Shown piece after piece: positions 49,010-60,499 of a stretch of DNA of 64,000 bases. The first letter of the stretch is position 1; every line of letters starts with the position of its first letter. The stretch covers positions 3,043,001 to 3,107,000 of the forward strand of contig CP114482.1 of assembly GCA_027186245.1 (NCBI GenBank), written 5' to 3'. The stretch comes from Coriaria nepalensis. Lineage: Eukaryota; Streptophyta; Magnoliopsida; Cucurbitales; Coriariaceae. Both the position numbers and the translations under genes were made by a program. Under the pieces are notes generated by a model. It saw only the letters and a program-made list of their open reading frames with translations, ran no database searches and was not told where the DNA came from.

Positions 49010-50130
49010 GAAATCATTGACGCCAAAATTATCAAAAGGGGATCATAACAAATATAGCAAAATCCGTGGAAAAAATGCAAAAGATGTCATATTTCAACCG
49101 GGTTAGCCAAACGGCAGACTCTTTTGCCGCCTGTGGCAGCCGGTCGACGGAGCAAGATCTCGGCCGACCAAGGCTAGCCAAACCTTGTTGGCTGCCCGAG
49201 ATTTTTGAAGATGCCAATTAAGCTGATTTTTGATTGATGATCCTTCGTTTTAGATTATTTTGGCTAATTTTAGATGTATTTTCGAAAAATCTGAGAAAAA
49301 GTTCATCAAGTTTAAGAATTATTCGGCAAAAGTCAAATATGAACTTACAAATCAGATAATACTTTTGACAAATTCCAAGAGTTTTTAAGCAAATGTGAAG
49401 GTATCTCTATAAATGGAAAATGATCTAATTGCAAAGGGAAAGTTCTGGTTGACTAATTCAAGGGGTCCAACACTAGATAATATATTTTGGAAGACTAAAA
49501 AGTAAAATACAAAATGGGGAGACTTTTTCTAGCAAATTCAGATTATTTTGGCCACTAAGTCTCTAGTTGCGTATAAATAGCAAGCTGCGACACAACAAAA
49601 AACAACCATCATCAAAACAACCCCAAAGGTGCAGTGTAATGCTTCCGAAACTCAATACCATAAAGATCTTCTGAGGCTAAAAGCCTTGAAGAAATCCTTC
49701 TAAGGATAATTACCGCTCTGTAGGCACTTTGCTTGCATGATTCACCGAGTGTTCATGACACTAAAAACTTCACTTTCCAGAAATTGCTTCTTATTAATAT
49801 TTTTATTCATCATTCAGTAGATTTAATATTTAAATTTAGTGTATAAGTCAGATCTATTTCCGCTATAATTATTTTAATACAATATCTCAATTATTTTATA
49901 TCTTTATTTTAATACTCTTTAATTTATTGCACATTTAAATTATGCGCTTGACTTTACATTGCCTTTAATTTAATGCAATTTTATTTATTTTTCCTTTAAT
50001 GTATTTGCACTTTATTTTATTCGTAATTATATTAGCCTAATTTAAATTACCGTTCTCTAGAAATATTTTTACTTCTGTCACACCTGCATACTATATTACA
50101 TTCGAGGATAGAGTGATTGACTTTTTGAAA
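49010..50130 (+). mobile_element. Solo LTR of the gypsy family seen at 3 kb
   Basis: The R/U5 side (49700-50130) aligns with 3045-3540. Upstream a TATA box (gcgtataaatagcaagc, about 49570) and a leader with gcttccgaaactc indicate the promoter side of an LTR. A GC-rich patch at 49090-49200 (gccgcctgtggcagccgg..cgaccaaggctagcc) belongs to the putative U3. No retroviral-type coding sequence flanks it, so it looks like a solo LTR. Its left edge is uncertain. Confidence 0.6.
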
Positions 50131-50837
50131 ATTGCACGTTCATAGAAGTCTTCGTTCTGTAATTTGTTGATTTTTATAATCAACAAAAATATATACCATA
50201 ACCTCGATAAATTAGTAATCTCGTTTGAAAAATATTTTTTACCATTTTTAATTTGTGAATAACATGCTAAATTAATAATTCACTAAATTTATAATATAAT
50301 ATATATTATAAAAAATCCATATAAGTCTCATGAAATATATAAATTAATAATTCTCTAACACATAATATTTATGATTAAATAATGAGGTCTTCTAAAAATA
50401 TAACTTAATCATTAATTATTTCTTCTCGAAATTGATATCAACTTAGATACCATGTTTAACATTTTTTTTTTTTTTTTAAATTGTAAGAAGTTCTCTTATG
50501 ATTTATCATACAACAGCAAAAATTATGAAACGACATCACCACTCTAAGAGGTTTTTTTTTCGAAAAATATGATTTATAATAGATTTAGAATCTTATTTTC
50601 TAAATAAGAATTTTCTTTACCTATTACTTGCGATGCAATTTTTTTCACCAAAATTCTATTTTTGTGACAAAATAGTCAACATAAAAGTCTTAGATTTCTC
50701 TCCCACGAAAAATTAACGTATTTGGACGTTTCTAACAAATCAAAGTCATACTCAATTTATCAAGATAGGTTTTTGGTTAGATTAAAGATATAATTGACTT
50801 TCCTTTTATACTTACCAAGCTAAATTTAATGTTTAGT

Positions 50838-50926
50838 ATGTTTCTAAATAAAGTTAATAAATTAAAAATATATTAATAAATTTGTTTCTAAATAAAGTTA
50901 ATAAATTAAAAATATATTAATAAATT
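50838..50926. repeat. Two-copy tandem duplication, unit about 44 bases
   Basis: The unit beginning gtttctaaataaagttaata and running through aaaatatattaataaatt is repeated twice back to back without visible differences, which implies a recent duplication. Confidence 0.85.
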
Positions 50927-51687
50927 AATAATTTAATAATTTATCAATAATTTAATATTTTACAAAAATGATAAAAAAAACTTTTGTTCCAAATAATTGA
51001 TTTATTAAGATTTTATAGTAATTTTAAAATGAATATGAACATACCATTTAAATATTTGTATATCCTAAATTATATTTAATACATATAAGTTATGTCAGTA
51101 AAAATATATACATTTTTTAGATGAATAAAATTATTTATTTATTCGATATATTTCATATAATATTTAAAGTTTATTAAATTTACATATAATATTTTCCATA
51201 ATATTTAAATTTTATTAAATTATCACATAAATTTTTTTAAAAAAAATTATCAAATAACTCTAAAATAAAGAATAAAAGATAATTATTTATTACTTATTCT
51301 TTATAACTAGACAATAATTAATTAAAATTATTAATTTTATTCTCTCTTTTTTATTTCTTAATCTCTATCGTTCTTTAAAAAAAAAAATGAACATAAGGCC
51401 CCTTAATACATATATATTAGTTTAGTCTAAGACTGTCAATTATTGTAACAATGGTACAAAAGGTGTCAAGACTAGAAGACTACAATAGAGAAAGGTACCC
51501 TTTTGCAGTGGGTCATAGGCCCACCTAATCTGCAGTTACGTGTTTTTTCAGTAGATAATGGAAAGGGGCCCATTTTAAGATTCCAGATCCAGAAAGAAAT
51601 GCAGTCCCTTTTAGATAACGACACGTCGTTCCAGTGGTATCACTAAATATAGAAGCCACTACCAGTTTACAAAGCTCCTTTAGGAGC

Positions 51688-51787
51688 AATTATGCTTCGG
51701 TGTATGAACTATGATGATGAAAAGATTCTTTTTCCCGAATTATGCTTCGGTGTATGAACTACGAAGATGAAAAGATTCTTTCTTGGT
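51688..51787. repeat. Two-copy tandem duplication, unit 50 bases
   Basis: The unit starting aattatgcttcggtgtatga recurs exactly 50 bases later, with a few substitutions (atgatgatg versus acgaagatg). A third, weaker start (ggtatatgaattatgaag) follows. Confidence 0.85.
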
Positions 51788-52064
51788 ATATGAATTATGA
51801 AGGGTCTTTCTTGGCGACTTTTAGAGGCTGCCGGATCTGAATTAAAATTTTTTTTTTTTTATAATATTTCAGATTATATTTTAAATTTAACTTGTGATAT
51901 TTGATTTTAATCGTTTCTTTCAAAATTTATAATATATTATTGAAAACTCGTGAAAGAATTTCCCGAATTTTTTATATATATATATAGTTGCATCCTAAGC
52001 GCATTTGCGAGGACCGAAGGAGTTTGATCCACGAGGACGACCTATATTCCTTACGATTACTAAA

Positions 52065-52240
52065 TGAATGTATTTTAACTAGATTATATGAAGCCTTAAT
52101 TCACTTGTAAGAGTATTAATAACTAGGATTAAAATTTAATTTTAAATTTTATATAATTGTATTTTAACTACATTTTATGAACCGTTAATTCGCTTGTAAG
52201 AGTATAAATAACTAGGGCTAAAATCTTATTTTGTATTTTA
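52065..52240. repeat. Two-copy tandem duplication, unit about 83 bases
   Basis: Two diverged copies start tgtattttaactagattata and tgtattttaactacatttta. Both contain gttaattcrcttgtaagagt-type and aataactagg blocks. They are older than the two duplications upstream, judging from the differences. Confidence 0.7.
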
Positions 52241-52834
52241 TATATGAATCTAATATGATATAAAGTCTCAAAGTGATACTTAAAAGATTGACCACCCTTG
52301 AGAACATAACTAATTACGTATTAAAAAATTTTAAATAAAAAAAATCAATGTTTAAAGAAACTGATATTTCAAAATATAGAATTTTGAATAAATTTTTTAT
52401 TAAAATAAAATTAAAATTTAGATCTATTTAGGACAAAGTATAACTGTAAGTGCCGTTGAGTGGAGGGACAAGATTGTAACAACTGTTTGACCGAAGACAA
52501 GAAAGGCCAACAAGATGAGCTATATACATAACATGTCATACTAAGTTTAGTTTTTGTCATTTAATTAATGACTTTTTTAGGCTGGCAAGCCAGCTAAGTT
52601 GCATACAAGTGACAACACAAATGTTGAATTAGTTGGGCAAGTTGTCTTCCTACTAGGTTTTATTTATTTATTTATTTTATTTTTTTTTTATATAATTTTC
52701 TAAAATATATAAGTTAGTTTAGAATATTGGAAGAACACATGACTAGTTCCTTGTGTAGTTTAATTTATTATTAATATCAGAGATTTAACGTATATTTTTT
52801 TTAAGATTGATTAATGATTAATTTTTAAAAAGAG

Positions 52835-52912
52835 TACTGATTTCGAACACAAAACCATGAGTTGAATCTCACATAAACCTTGTACCTTCAACCACTAAAC
52901 CAACTTATAAGG
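52835..52912 (-). mobile_element. Possible tRNA-derived SINE relic
   Basis: On the minus strand ttggtttagtggttgaagg resembles an RNA polymerase III A box. About 30 bases further, gagattcaactc resembles a B box. The tRNA body does not fold convincingly, so a tRNA gene is not called. Confidence 0.3.
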
Positions 52913-53404
52913 TTTCCTACTAAGTTCTTTAAGGTTTAATTTGGCATTGCTATTTAAATGGGTTTAGTTAAGTCGACCTTCTGGATTGGATTGGATTATA
53001 AATTGATGTTTCGAAAGGAAATAAAAATGTACTTAGCTTTGTTTTTAAAATTAGAATATGTGAAAGTGAAATTACAATTTTTTTTATTTTTTTATTTATA
53101 ATAAAGTAGAAAAGATATATAAAAATTTATATTAGATTGACTAAATACTCATATTAACTATATTTTTTTTAAGAATATAAATAATTTTTCTCTCCTTTAA
53201 TATTGCATTAAAATGGGAAGAAGGAGATGTTCCACATATGCCCTACTTTATTTCATGAAAAAGACTTACCTCGCTCGACCACAAGTAACCAGCTTGGCAC
53301 ACCTGATCCTACCTCCTTCCTCCGCCATGACCAAGCTAGGGCAAAAAATAACCCCAACACATATATACATAATTTAATTGATTTAAAATTTTTTTTTTTT
53401 ATGT

Positions 53405-54008
53405 GAGGCAATATAGTCGTCTTGGCCGCCGCAATTGCTCACATCTACTGTGTACTACTCAGTGGATTTTTCAAATTACGGCGACTGCCAATCTTATCCG
53501 GTGCCGGAGATTGTCTGGAACTTGGACTGGGTGAGTGCAATGTGCTTTGACTATCATGGAATGTGGGATACATCTGAAACAGGGTCGTCCCATGCTGCGT
53601 TGTTCGACCCAAATACGAATCTGACCTCAATATATGGGCCTGGATCTTGGATCCGATCCGGCCTGCCTTTGTACAAGTTGGTCACGGGCCTGCCGCTGTA
53701 TGCAAAGACTTGGGAGCTTAAGGATCCGAAGGTGAATGGAGTCGGAGCTCAGGCAGTGGGTTGGGACCAGGAGATACCGGTATTTTGACTTTTGCCCAGG
53801 TGGTGGAGTTTAATAGGGATAATAATGCCACCGTGTCGTATGGTGGAGACTCTCTCGGCTTATTCGTTTGTGAATAGAAGGTGGATTGGGTTTGATGATG
53901 CAATTACGTTGACGACGAAGATTGGGTTTGCTCAGGCCATTGGGCTTCGTGGGTATTTTCTTTTGGGCCATTAATCAAGACAGTAATTGGACTATCTCTT
54001 CTCAAGGT
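53405..54008 (+). pseudogene. Class V (GH18) chitinase relic
   Basis: Reading from 53430: LLTSTVYYSVDFSNYGDCQS, then YPVPEIVWNLDWVSAMCFDY, HGMWDT, AALFDPNTNL and SGLPLYKLVTGLPLYAKTWE, which is the C-terminal half of plant GH18 class V chitinases. The frame stops at 53786 after VGWDQEIPVF. It continues in a shifted frame with TFAQVVEFNRDNNATVSYGG, then with VNRRWIGFDDA and finally FFWAINQDSNWTISSQ up to a donor at 54006. The N-terminal half with the catalytic DxDxE motif is absent, so no enzyme can be made. It is probably a fragment of a duplicated gene. Confidence 0.85.
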
Positions 54009-54574
54009 AAATTTTAAAGTTATTTATACATTTTTTTTTATCATTATTACTAATGTTCGTGGAAGAATTTCTCCTACCTAATGTATTTATGTTCTATGAT
54101 ATGTGCAGCATTAAGAATCTGAATCCTTCACAAATGAGTAATGGACATCTTGACTCATAGTTAATAACCCTTATCATTTACGCCTAGTAATTGCACGATT
54201 TATTTTTTCTTTTCAAATGATTCTTGTTGGATATTGATTGCACATAATTATTGTTTGTTATTGATATATTGATAATCAAATTCAAGACTCATCTCACGAT
54301 GAAAATTACAGAAAAAAAAACAAAACCAAAGGGTTTATGTAGTGTGTATGATATGTTTCCATCCCAAAATGGTAAAATCAAGCCTAAATGTGCTTGTATC
54401 TTCAAAAACTAGAGTATAGAATTGAACAAGGATAACCTTTTTTTTTTTTTTTCCTTCGCCCTGGTTTTTGGGTGAACAATATAAGAAAGACAAGTTTCAC
54501 AAGAACATATAAAAATTCTCCAACACCAAAAAAATTCTCTGAGAATCTCCTATAAAATGGTCGCTTCATCCGTG

Positions 54575-54615
54575 TTATTGAGAATCACAGGCCACGCTTG
54601 TTCGGAATCAGTACT
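54575..54615 (-). repeat. Partial duplicate of the last exon of the DCN1-like gene
   Basis: The block gagaatcacaggccacgctt plus gttcggaatca repeats 54730-54760 of the final coding exon with one or two changes. It is followed by a small direct repeat (cagtactacctt twice). It lies in the probable 3'UTR. Confidence 0.7.
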
Positions 54616-54690
54616 ACCTTCAGTACTACCTTCTGTAATGAAACTATTGCACCCAAAATAAAGACAAAAAGCGGACGGTATGTGCAGTAA

Positions 54691-57600
54691 CTATCCTTCT
54701 TTTCCCCTCATCCATTCAACAAAGTTATCGAGAATCACAGGCCATGCTTGTTCGGAATCATAATTCCGGAGATCTGGAAAACTTATCTGGAAGCAAGAAT
54801 CGATGAGGGTAATAAAACATGTGTTAAATATTTAGCCCACATCTAAATAATCAGCTGTATCACAAAGTGGGGTATTATACTTGTGTTTTAAAGTGGACAT
54901 AATATTGGGTTATACTGTATGGGACCCCTAACTATAGATACATAAATATGTACATATATAATGAATATTGCATTAGGTTTGATATGTGGCTACCCTAGGT
55001 TAATAGTTCAGATATAAATACTGTGAAATTAGCCTCACAAAGTATAACGGAGCCAATGAAAACAGTACACTAAGAGCTGCTAGCGGAAGGTTCCAATATT
55101 CAATCTCAGAAAGGCCATCTGAAAAAGGTATCACCATAATGTTCTGATGCAAGGTTTTCCCCATGCAGATAGTCCCCATTCTTAACAGTAATCTGATTGT
55201 CCATGGAACTTATGATTTAATAATAATTATTATTGGAAAAAAGAAGTCGACCTCATTGCAGAAGCGATACAAGTTAATCCATTGATCCATGTTAAGTACC
55301 TTGTATTCACTCTGAATCTGCAAACAGATCAAGTCCAAAGATATCATAAATGATAAGAGACGTCAATTTTTTAATCCAATGAGAAGATTTAATTTATACC
55401 ACCTACCTTTAGAAACTTGGTTATTAGATCGACTTGGGGACAAAATTCTGAGCGCAGAACAAGATTCAATAATTCGCAGATGGTCTCAATGTCTACACTC
55501 CTTTGCTTCTCTTCTGGAAATCAACAAGTCAAGCAGTTTTCAAGTTTGATCAATACCATAGAGCAGAGTGCTTTGATTTTAAACCATAGCAAGTGTCAGT
55601 AAGATTTTATAAACACTATGGCTCACCAGTTAGGCAGTATCGGTATGCATAGCAATAGAAATCTTCAAAATTGGGTGGTGTTTTCACCTTTCGAGACAGA
55701 AAAGAGAAATGTTAAGACAAATGTTTTACTCGTGTTCCACTTTTGAAGAAGAATTTACAGCCGTAATAAAAGAATCTAAGAACCAGTTCAGAGAAGTATA
55801 ATTGATTTACCTCTTTCACCAGCTCAGGAAGAGATTTCTTCAATTTGTTCAGACTGTCAGCCTGTAGATCTTTCAGGCCTCTTCGCCATTCAGCCTAACA
55901 AATATTACAAGGATAGTAATCAGACTAACAGATATGTTCAATCAAGTCAATATTATGGCCTGTTTGCTTACGAACTTCAAAATGCATTTTCAAATGCATT
56001 TTAAAACACTTTTTTGTAAGACATGATTTGTCTAACAACTTTTCAAATATTATTGGCCAAAAAAAGAAAATTCAAATATTATTTTCATTCTTACCAATAA
56101 TAAAAAAAAAATGAAAAAAAAAAAATGAAAAAGAAAAAAAAAATTTCAAAAGACGCCATTGCCATGGAGCTTCAAGCTCCTTTATTCTGCTTCATCCAAA
56201 TTTTCATGCTCCTGTAATGGCGGCTTCTCTGCAACTGAAAGCTAAGTCCTTCGCGCCAGTTTTGGCAAAGCCTATCTCCTCCGCCAAACGGTACACCATT
56301 ACTCTTCTTCCCGGTGATGGAATCGGACCTGAAGTCATCGCCGTCGCAAAAAAACATCCCTAACCTCAATGCCTCTCTCGAAGGTATCATATATCATTCT
56401 CCTTCGCTGATCCCTCTCACTCAAGCTCCTTCATTTTAAACCAACTTCTTCTGTATTGTTACTCTCAATTTTTCCTTAAATTTAGGGATTTGAGTTTAGT
56501 TTCAATGAGATGCCTATGGGTGGAGCCACACTGGATTTGACGGGAGTTCCAATACCGGAAGAGACTCTTTCTACAGCAAAGACCTCAGATTCTGTTCTTC
56601 TTGGAGCAATTGGAGGGTAGCGTTTCTTACATTCCTGAAGAATTATTGTTTTTATAAGAAAGTTCTAGAATCATGTGTTTAATGAAAATACTTGTTGTTT
56701 TCCCTTTTTCAATCTTTTTTATAAGAATGAAAATAGTATTTTCTATAATTTACGGATATTTTTAATTTTTAATTTTATAAATATAAAAATATATTTTAAA
56801 ATACTTAGCCAAACGGGACCTTAGAAATTATATCAGTCTGAGGCACTCTCTCGTATCCTTATTGCAGGCCATTCTAGCTACAAGGCAAAAGAGGTAGGAT
56901 CCATTCGTAGTAAACTTTGGTGGGTCATTCCGATGAAATCTTCCATTCATAAGTCTCATAAACAAAGAATCTACATCTAACAGATCTATGCACTTCGAAA
57001 TTGGGAAACGAGAACAACCAAATTAGTAATTGCCAGGGACTTACAAGGGTAAAGTAGCCCTGCTTTTCAGCTTTCAATTTCCTGATATATGCATGAGAAC
57101 CAATTTCATCTAACAGAGGTTAGAAACATAAATGAACAAGTGAAGTAGTAGTACACGCCCATCACATATGTCCACAACAAATAGGCGTACCATGCAAGCA
57201 TCAGTATCCTCACATCCGTATGGTCGACTCTCATATCCTTACAAAGTGCGGCAATACCATCTGGGCTGATCAATTAACATACAACTCAGAAACTCATTGA
57301 TACCTCAGTGGACTGAAAAATTCAAGTAATACAAGCAAAAATACAGATATGAAACTCGAAAAAGTATGCAGCGTGTGAGCATTGGGAACTTTCCATCTCT
57401 GTATTTCGTAAAATATTTCAAGCGATTTGAAATTTCTCTCAGTAGAACTACGGTTTTAGAAATTACTCGATGCAAACTACGTAGTCCATCTTTAGTAATA
57501 CTGTAAAGTGAGGGGTTGAGCATATTATAAACTTACTCTATAATGCCTAGTGACTGGTTTGCATATGAATCGAATAGGAGGTCAATCTTTACCAACTTCT

Positions 57601-58114
57601 TTGCTGCTGCTTTACCCGGGGCTGACAAAACAAATCGACATTGATTTAGAAGGCAGTATAGAATTCATAATAAATCCAGAAAATTCATGAACAAGTAGCG
57701 CATTATACAGTTTTTACACTGTCATTTCTTGGATCAATTAGATAAACTAAGAACATTTTACAGAGTCATTGACTTCATTATGGAATAGAAACATAAACCT
57801 TTACACCATCTTTTTTCTTTTTTTAAATCTTTCACTTCATTCGATGAATTAATTGCAATGACTCAATTACTGAGATCGATTTCAATAACCTAAAATCTTG
57901 AAATATGTAATCAAAGAGAAATGTGATTTTTGCGAGTTCCAGACCGATTTTTTTTATTATTTTTTTTTAACGTGAATTTTCCTTCTGAATTTCTAGGAAA
58001 CAAAACAGGATTGGAAAGAAAATGAAGATCGGAGAGAGTACCGGGACGAACGTAATCGACGTCAGATGTGACGGGGGCCGGTGGGGCCGCTTTCCTTTTT
58101 GACGAGCGAGGCAT
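54691..58114 (-). CDS. DCN1-like protein (cullin neddylation co-E3)
   Basis: Nine minus-strand exons (58114-58042, 57621-57537, 57265-57191, 57081-57045, 55894-55811, 55687-55627, 55513-55407, 55317-55252, 54786-54691) join in phase to 227 residues. A short basic N-terminus ([14 protein letters not shown]) precedes a complete potentiating-neddylation (PONY/DUF298) domain: [88 protein letters not shown], then [20 protein letters not shown]. The acidic/hydrophobic C-terminal patch that binds cullin is present. DCN1-family proteins promote RUB/NEDD8 attachment to cullins with the E2 RCE1/UBC12. The size and short basic N-terminus resemble the DCNL4/5-type. Intron 4 (1.15 kb) holds a Harbinger-like element with a captured gene piece, in antisense to this gene. 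Confidence 0.94.
55956..56820 (+). mobile_element. Harbinger-like non-autonomous element carrying a captured gene fragment
   Basis: The 865-base element lies within intron 4 of the DCN1-like gene. Its ends are imperfect inverted repeats: the left reads tggcctgtttgcttacgaac and the right, reversed, reads ggtcccgtttggctaagtat. About 24 of the first 35 positions agree. It is flanked on both sides by tta (55953-55955 and 56821-56823), the 3-base target typical of PIF/Harbinger insertions; an 8-base hAT-type duplication is absent. The inside holds the first two exons of a 3-isopropylmalate dehydrogenase gene with their intron, flanked by AT-rich element sequence. No transposase is encoded. Confidence 0.75.
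56217..56640 (+). pseudogene. Captured 5' fragment of a 3-isopropylmalate dehydrogenase gene
   Basis: From ATG 56217: [20 protein letters not shown], then [20 protein letters not shown], which is the plastid presequence and start of the IPMDH catalytic domain. A frame disruption (VAKKHP then stop) replaces the expected VAKDVL region before the exon end near 56383 (aag|gtatc). The intron is retained. Exon 2 (about 56486-56618) reads [13 protein letters not shown], then [14 protein letters not shown] and SVLLGAIGG, ending at a donor-like gtag. Retained introns mean the capture was from genomic DNA. The substrate-binding and catalytic parts are missing, so it cannot be an enzyme in leucine synthesis. 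Confidence 0.9.
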
Positions 58115-58558
58115 CTCCGCCTGCGATCTTCTTGGACGAATCCAAACCGTCCGATTAGAATACCAAAAATTCAAGATTACTATACGGTTCGATTTTAAGC
58201 CCAGAGCAAAAAAGGAAGATCATTGAATGGACTGATATGAACAGACTACAAAGAGAGTGATGAGGAGATAGGGGAGTCGCAAAAGCTGGAGAGTTGGGTC
58301 ATTAAAAAGAAAAGAAGAGAAATAAATAAAAATAAAAATTCTCACTGGTTGAGAGCTGTATTGGGCTAGCCCATAAAATAATTATTGGTCTTAAAAGTTC
58401 GAGTAAGTCCAATAGCTAATTAGCTCAAGGCCGGTCATTTCAACTTAGACCCAATGTTTTTAACTATATCAGCTACTATAAACTGCGAGACGGGGCGAAA
58501 AGGAACTAGGGCTTCTCTTGGTTAGGGTTTCTATCTGCAGCTTCCTCTCGGCTCGAAA
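58115..58558. promoter_or_regulatory. Bidirectional promoter between the DCN1-like gene (-) and RPL39 (+)
   Basis: The 444-base gap holds two back-to-back site II elements (tgggct at 58362-58367 and agccca at 58368-58373), another agccca near 58198, and a telo box (ttagggttt, 58522-58530) in the RPL39 leader. Site II plus telo box is the known arrangement for plant ribosomal-protein genes. A pyrimidine tract (cttcctctcg) precedes the RPL39 ATG. Confidence 0.7.
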
Positions 58559-58943
58559 ATGGTAACTCTCTTTCACTATTTGTTTCTCTCTGTATCGATT
58601 CATTATTTCCATGGATTTGTTGAATTTAAGCTCAATTATGATTAGAAACGTTTTTTGATCTGCAGCCGTCACACAAGACGTTCATCATCAAGAAGAAGCT
58701 GGCGAAGAAGATGAGGCAGAACAGGCCTATTCCCCACTGGATCCGAATGAGAACCGACAACACTATCAGGTTTATTTTTTTCTTCGAAGCTTTGACTTCT
58801 TTTTTTGTCTAACTCTGATCTTTTTGAGATAATTTTCATCTTTGGACCTTGGATTTTTCTGAGCTAAAATGGTTTCGTTTCGTTAATTGATCAGGTACAA
58901 TGCTAAGCGCAGACACTGGCGCCGTACCAAGCTGGGATTTTGA
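58559..58943 (+). CDS. RPL39: 60S ribosomal protein L39 (eL39)
   Basis: Three exons: 58559-58561 (the ATG alone), 58666-58769 and 58895-58943. They join in phase to the usual 51 residues: [20 protein letters not shown], then [20 protein letters not shown], ending [11 protein letters not shown]. The length and sequence match plant eL39, a basic protein lining the end of the ribosomal exit tunnel. The first intron sits directly after the start codon, a common feature of ribosomal-protein genes. The gene is intact and its promoter carries ribosomal-protein motifs. Confidence 0.98.
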
Positions 58944-60490
58944 GGCGGACGAATTAATTGTCCGGTGCTTTTTGAATATTTTTGATTTTCAAGGTCTAGT
59001 TTTTCAACTTTTGCAAAGACTTGGGGGTTTTTTTTTTTTTTTTCTTGTGTTTGTTTAATCAGTTTCTAGTGTTCCGAAATTTGTTTGTAGTTTGGGTATG
59101 TTATTTGTGTTAACACTTACCATTTGCTTGATGTCAATTTAGCAAATTCTTAAATTCCTGTTAATCACCTTTTCTCTGATTCTTACGTCATTACACTGGT
59201 TATTGCACTCTGGTTAAGTAAGAGTTGCACTGGTTATTGCATTTCAGGTTCCAAGGTTGTAGTATGTGAGTCTCTGTTATGTTAACAGAGTGATGTTGAC
59301 GATAAGGATAGTCAGAACATGTTAGCTTAGATTTAGTGTTGCATGATTGATTATATATCGACCAAAAAGGCTTGAAAGTCTTTTTTACAGAGTCTAGTAA
59401 GAGAAAGTGTTTGTGCAGAAACAAAAGCCATTCAGTCTGTTAAGGCTGTCAAAATGTGTATTTTGCTTGCAACCGGAAGGTAAAGCTGTCAAAATTATAA
59501 CTGGTAGCAACTTGTCATGAGGTCAAGCTCCAGAGATTGTATTTTGAGATTTTACTATGGATGTTTTGTTTCTTCTTCGTGGGGCAGCTTTTGTTCTGTA
59601 TATGTGGAGTTTGGAAACTCGAGTTTGGGTGAACTGGGTTCTGGTCAGATTGCTTCTGTGCTCAAAATAGCGTTGAAGCCTTGCTGGTCCAAATTTTACC
59701 AAAGCTGGAGCATTTTATAAGCTTTAACATTGTTCGGGTACAATTTGTAGTCTATTGTTTGTTATGTGCTTTGTAGAAAGTGTTTGATGCCGAAGTTAAC
59801 GTTTGCTGAATTCTTATACATATTGATCTCGTATTAAATATAAAAGAAAAAGGGCCTTGTTTTTCACCATAATCCTAGATTTGATTTTACATAATAAATA
59901 AATAATGTACAATTTTACAACTTGGCTGTAACAAGTTGTAACGAAAAATCATCACGAGCAATTTCCAGTTACTAAAACAAACAAAAAAGAGTGTAAAATA
60001 AGTCTATTGACAGGGACCATGAACAACTAATGGGTGTACATGGGCCTGTTTTCCAGTTACTTGGGGTTCTGTTCGGTAATAATATTTCACAGAAAGTTTT
60101 TGACTTTTATATACCAAATTTTTTTTTTACTTTTAAATACCAAAAATTGTTGTGGGTGGGGACAAGGCTGGTAAATTGTTGTGGGTGGAGGACAAGGTTT
60201 ATTGGTAATAAAATTTTGTGTCAGTGATATTATAATACTGGCTTTACCCGATGAATATCAAAAAGTGAATTCTATCTTAAGTTGTTTTCAATTTTTTAGG
60301 GGTAAAAAATGTGATTTTAATTTCGTTGGATGGTATAGCATCCTATCTTATTTTTTCTCATTCGAAACAAAGCATATTATATGGTCTATTTCATCTTCTT
60401 CACCTCTATCACCTTCTTTTACCTTTTTCGAAAATTATCTATAAAAGATAACTCTAGCTCAAAACCACCTTGTAGCTCAGCTCTGATTTC
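58944..60490. other. 3' flank of RPL39 and intergenic sequence
   Basis: The first part is probably the RPL39 3'UTR. Open frames at 59517-59720, 60030-60227 and 60181-60444 have no domain or splice support. A short direct repeat (gttgtgggtgg) occurs at 60147-60190. Confidence 0.4.
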
Positions 60491-60499
60491 TTTCTATGG

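Larger units (their letters stand above)
50131..53404. other. AT-rich intergenic region with local tandem duplications
   Basis: No gene is supported. It holds three two-copy tandem duplications listed separately, a TA run near 51970, and a SINE-like relic near 52840-52912. Confidence 0.5.

Noticed and set aside
53405..54008. A functional chitinase gene
   Set aside because: The catalytic half is absent and at least two frameshifts break the remainder.
55956..56820. The IPMDH piece as a processed retrocopy
   Set aside because: Its first intron is still present, and the fragment ends at internal gene positions without a poly-A tail.
55956..56820. hAT-type classification of the gene-carrying element
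   Set aside because: The eight bases on either side do not match, whereas TTA does, which fits Harbinger better.
59517..60444. Short open frames downstream of RPL39
   Set aside because: No domain, no homology I recognise, and no splice structure.
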